Below are positions 5,490-6,568 of a stretch of DNA of 6,568 nt, piece by piece. Source of the stretch: Bacteroidales bacterium UBA1722 (GTDB lineage Bacteria > Bacteroidota > Bacteroidia > Bacteroidales > UBA932); NCBI GenBank assembly GCA_002317435.1, contig DCIQ01000116.1:10103-16670 (forward strand), written 5' to 3'. Made by a program: the position numbers and the translations under genes. The number at the start of each line of letters is the position of its first letter. The first letter of the stretch is position 1. Under the pieces are notes generated by a model, which saw only the letters and a program-made list of their open reading frames with translations, did no database searches and was not told the origin of the DNA.

Positions 5490-6516
5490 CGTTATTTACA
5501 AGATATTTGAGAATTTTTTTCACATATCCCGGACCATTGTAGATATATCCGGTATAAATCTGTATCAGTGAAGCTCCTGCATCCAGCATCGCCTTTGCCT
5601 GCTCGGGAGTCATTATTCCGCCGACTCCTATGATGGGGAGGATACCTTTGGTATATTCGTGGATATGGCGGATGGTTTCGAGACTCTTTTCGTACAGGGG
5701 AGCTCCGGAAAGCCCTCCGTTACCGATGGCAGCCAGTTTCTCGGGGTCAGTGGTCAGACCGTCACGGCTGCGGGTGGTATTGGTGGCGACTACACCGTCG
5801 ATACCGGAAATCAGCATAAGATCAAGGAGGCTGTCGAGATGCTCCCTGCTGATATCCGGAGATATCTTCATCAGGATGGGCCGGTAATCATCGAAATAGC
5901 GTCTGAGGGCCAGCAGCCTGTCTATTATGTCAGCGGTGGCTTCCAGATTCTGGAGATCCGTCAGATCCTTTACGTTGGGACAGGATACGTTTACGACGAA
6001 ATAGTCGACGTAATCATAGAGGAGGGAGAATGCCTTCTCATAATCCTTTCCGGCATCTTCGTTCGGAGTTTTGGTATTCTTGGCTATGTTTCCGCCCACT
6101 ATCAGTTTCGGAGGGTTCTTCTGAAGTCGTCCTACGGTGTATTTGACCCCGTTGTTGTTTATACCCATCCTGTTGATGACAGCATCGTCTTCCACCAGAC
6201 GGAATATCCGCGGTCTGGGATTTCCCGGCTGTGGCTCCGGAGTTACCGACCCTATCTCCACGAATCCGAATCCGAAATTGTTCAGTACGTTGTAATAGTC
6301 TCCGTTCTTGTCGAAACCTGCGGCGAATCCCACAGGATTTTTGAATTTGAGCCCGAAAACTTCACGTTCCAGAGAAGGGTGGCTGTAAGTATAGATCCAC
6401 TGGAGAAGATTCGGCATCAGAGGCAGATGAGCAAGTATCGAAAGAAGTCTTACTGTGATATGATGGGCTCTCTCAGGGGATAAGGAGAAGAGCATTTTTT
6501 TTACCAGTTCGTACAT
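5485..6516 (-). CDS. pyrD: Dihydroorotate dehydrogenase (quinone), class 2 PyrD
   Basis: An FMN enzyme that oxidises dihydroorotate to orotate, the fourth step of UMP synthesis, passing electrons to membrane quinone. At 343 residues it has class 2 length. Residues 1-45 form the helical N-terminal extension (MYELVKKMLFSLSPERAHHITVRLL) that docks to the membrane and makes the quinone channel; class 1 enzymes lack it. The barrel follows with NPVGFAAGFDKNG (60-72, Lys70), FVEIGSVTPEPQPGNPRPR (85-103), MGINNNG (117-123, Asn120), VVNVSCPN (174-181), MKISPD (216-221, Lys217), ATNTT (244-248, Asn246), GNGGLSGAPL (265-274, Ser270) and IQIYTGYIYNGPG (318-330) for FMN phosphate. The odd point is Cys179 at the catalytic-base position, where class 2 enzymes normally have serine and class 1A enzymes have cysteine. 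It is first in a two-gene unit with cinA, and a -7 promoter element lies 16 bp before the start. Confidence 0.94.
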   Translation of the reverse strand: MYELVKKMLFSLSPERAHHITVRLLSILAHLPLMPNLLQWIYTYSHPSLEREVFGLKFKNPVGFAAGFDKNGDYYNVLNNFGFGFVEIGSVTPEPQPGNPRPRIFRLVEDDAVINRMGINNNGVKYTVGRLQKNPPKLIVGGNIAKNTKTPNEDAGKDYEKAFSLLYDYVDYFVVNVSCPNVKDLTDLQNLEATADIIDRLLALRRYFDDYRPILMKISPDISREHLDSLLDLMLISGIDGVVATNTTRSRDGLTTDPEKLAAIGNGGLSGAPLYEKSLETIRHIHEYTKGILPIIGVGGIMTPEQAKAMLDAGASLIQIYTGYIYNGPGYVKKILKYLVNNA

Positions 6517-6532
6517 TTCGCCTGTTTTCCTG

Positions 6533-6540
6533 CAAAGATA
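6533..6540 (-). promoter_or_regulatory. Bacteroidota -7 promoter element for pyrD-cinA
   Basis: On the minus strand this reads TATCTTTG, a full match to the TAnnTTTG -7 consensus of the Bacteroidota primary sigma factor. The -33 element is weak: only ACTG, about 20 bp upstream, resembles TTTG. Transcription would begin about 10 bases before the pyrD ATG, so the 5' leader is very short and leaves no room for a leader-based pyrimidine attenuator. The leader GGAAAACAGGCGAA is purine-rich. Confidence 0.6.
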
Positions 6541-6568
6541 TGGAAAATAACGGGCTGTTGTCAGTTGG

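Noticed and set aside
5659..6483. Plus-strand frame of 274 codons opposite pyrD
   Set aside because: It lies entirely inside a full-length, motif-complete pyrD on the other strand and encodes nothing recognisable; it is a shadow of codon use.

Overview
The window looks like chromosomal housekeeping DNA from a member of the Bacteroidota, most likely order Bacteroidales. The reasons are: a TAnnTTTG-type -7 promoter element close in front of pyrD; poor Shine-Dalgarno sequences and A-rich leaders before most genes; a GIN-domain (DUF2807) exported protein, a family typical of this phylum; an ECF sigma factor of the 'TVRSQY' type; and RlmB, PyrD and CinA sequences of Bacteroidales style. This assignment rests on recognising families and signals, not on a database search. 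I saw no RNA gene, mobile element or CRISPR array. No gene-free stretch reaches 300 bases; coding is nearly continuous.

Layout, left to right. The plus strand opens with the C-terminal tail of an ABC-F ATPase (start outside the window), followed by rlmB, a 23S rRNA 2'-O-methyltransferase. A hairpin with a short T-rich tail follows rlmB. Then comes a compact four-gene plus-strand cluster: an ECF sigma factor, a single-pass membrane protein that is probably its anti-sigma factor, an exported GIN-domain protein predicted to form a beta-helix, and a peptidase M19 (membrane dipeptidase family) protein without a signal peptide. The spacings are 4 bp, 39 bp and a 1-bp stop/start overlap. A probable terminator for this cluster lies about 95 bp past the last stop, inside the 3' end of the opposing cinA gene. 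The minus strand carries pyrD (quinone-type dihydroorotate dehydrogenase) followed by cinA, 10 bp apart, read from a promoter at the right edge. The two transcription units converge with 7 bp between the M19 and cinA stop codons.

How the genes fit together. The ABC-F/rlmB end concerns the ribosome. The central cluster reads as an envelope-signalling module: a sigma factor held by an inner-membrane partner, with an exported repeat protein and a dipeptidase as co-expressed outputs. The individual families are known; a joint role is inference from gene order. pyrD serves pyrimidine synthesis, and cinA probably serves pyridine-nucleotide repair or recycling.

The points most worth a second look are the sigma/anti-sigma/GIN/M19 module, a three-cysteine column at exact 19-residue intervals in the GIN protein, a cysteine at the catalytic-base position of a class 2-like PyrD, and two hairpins that overlap or abut coding sequence.
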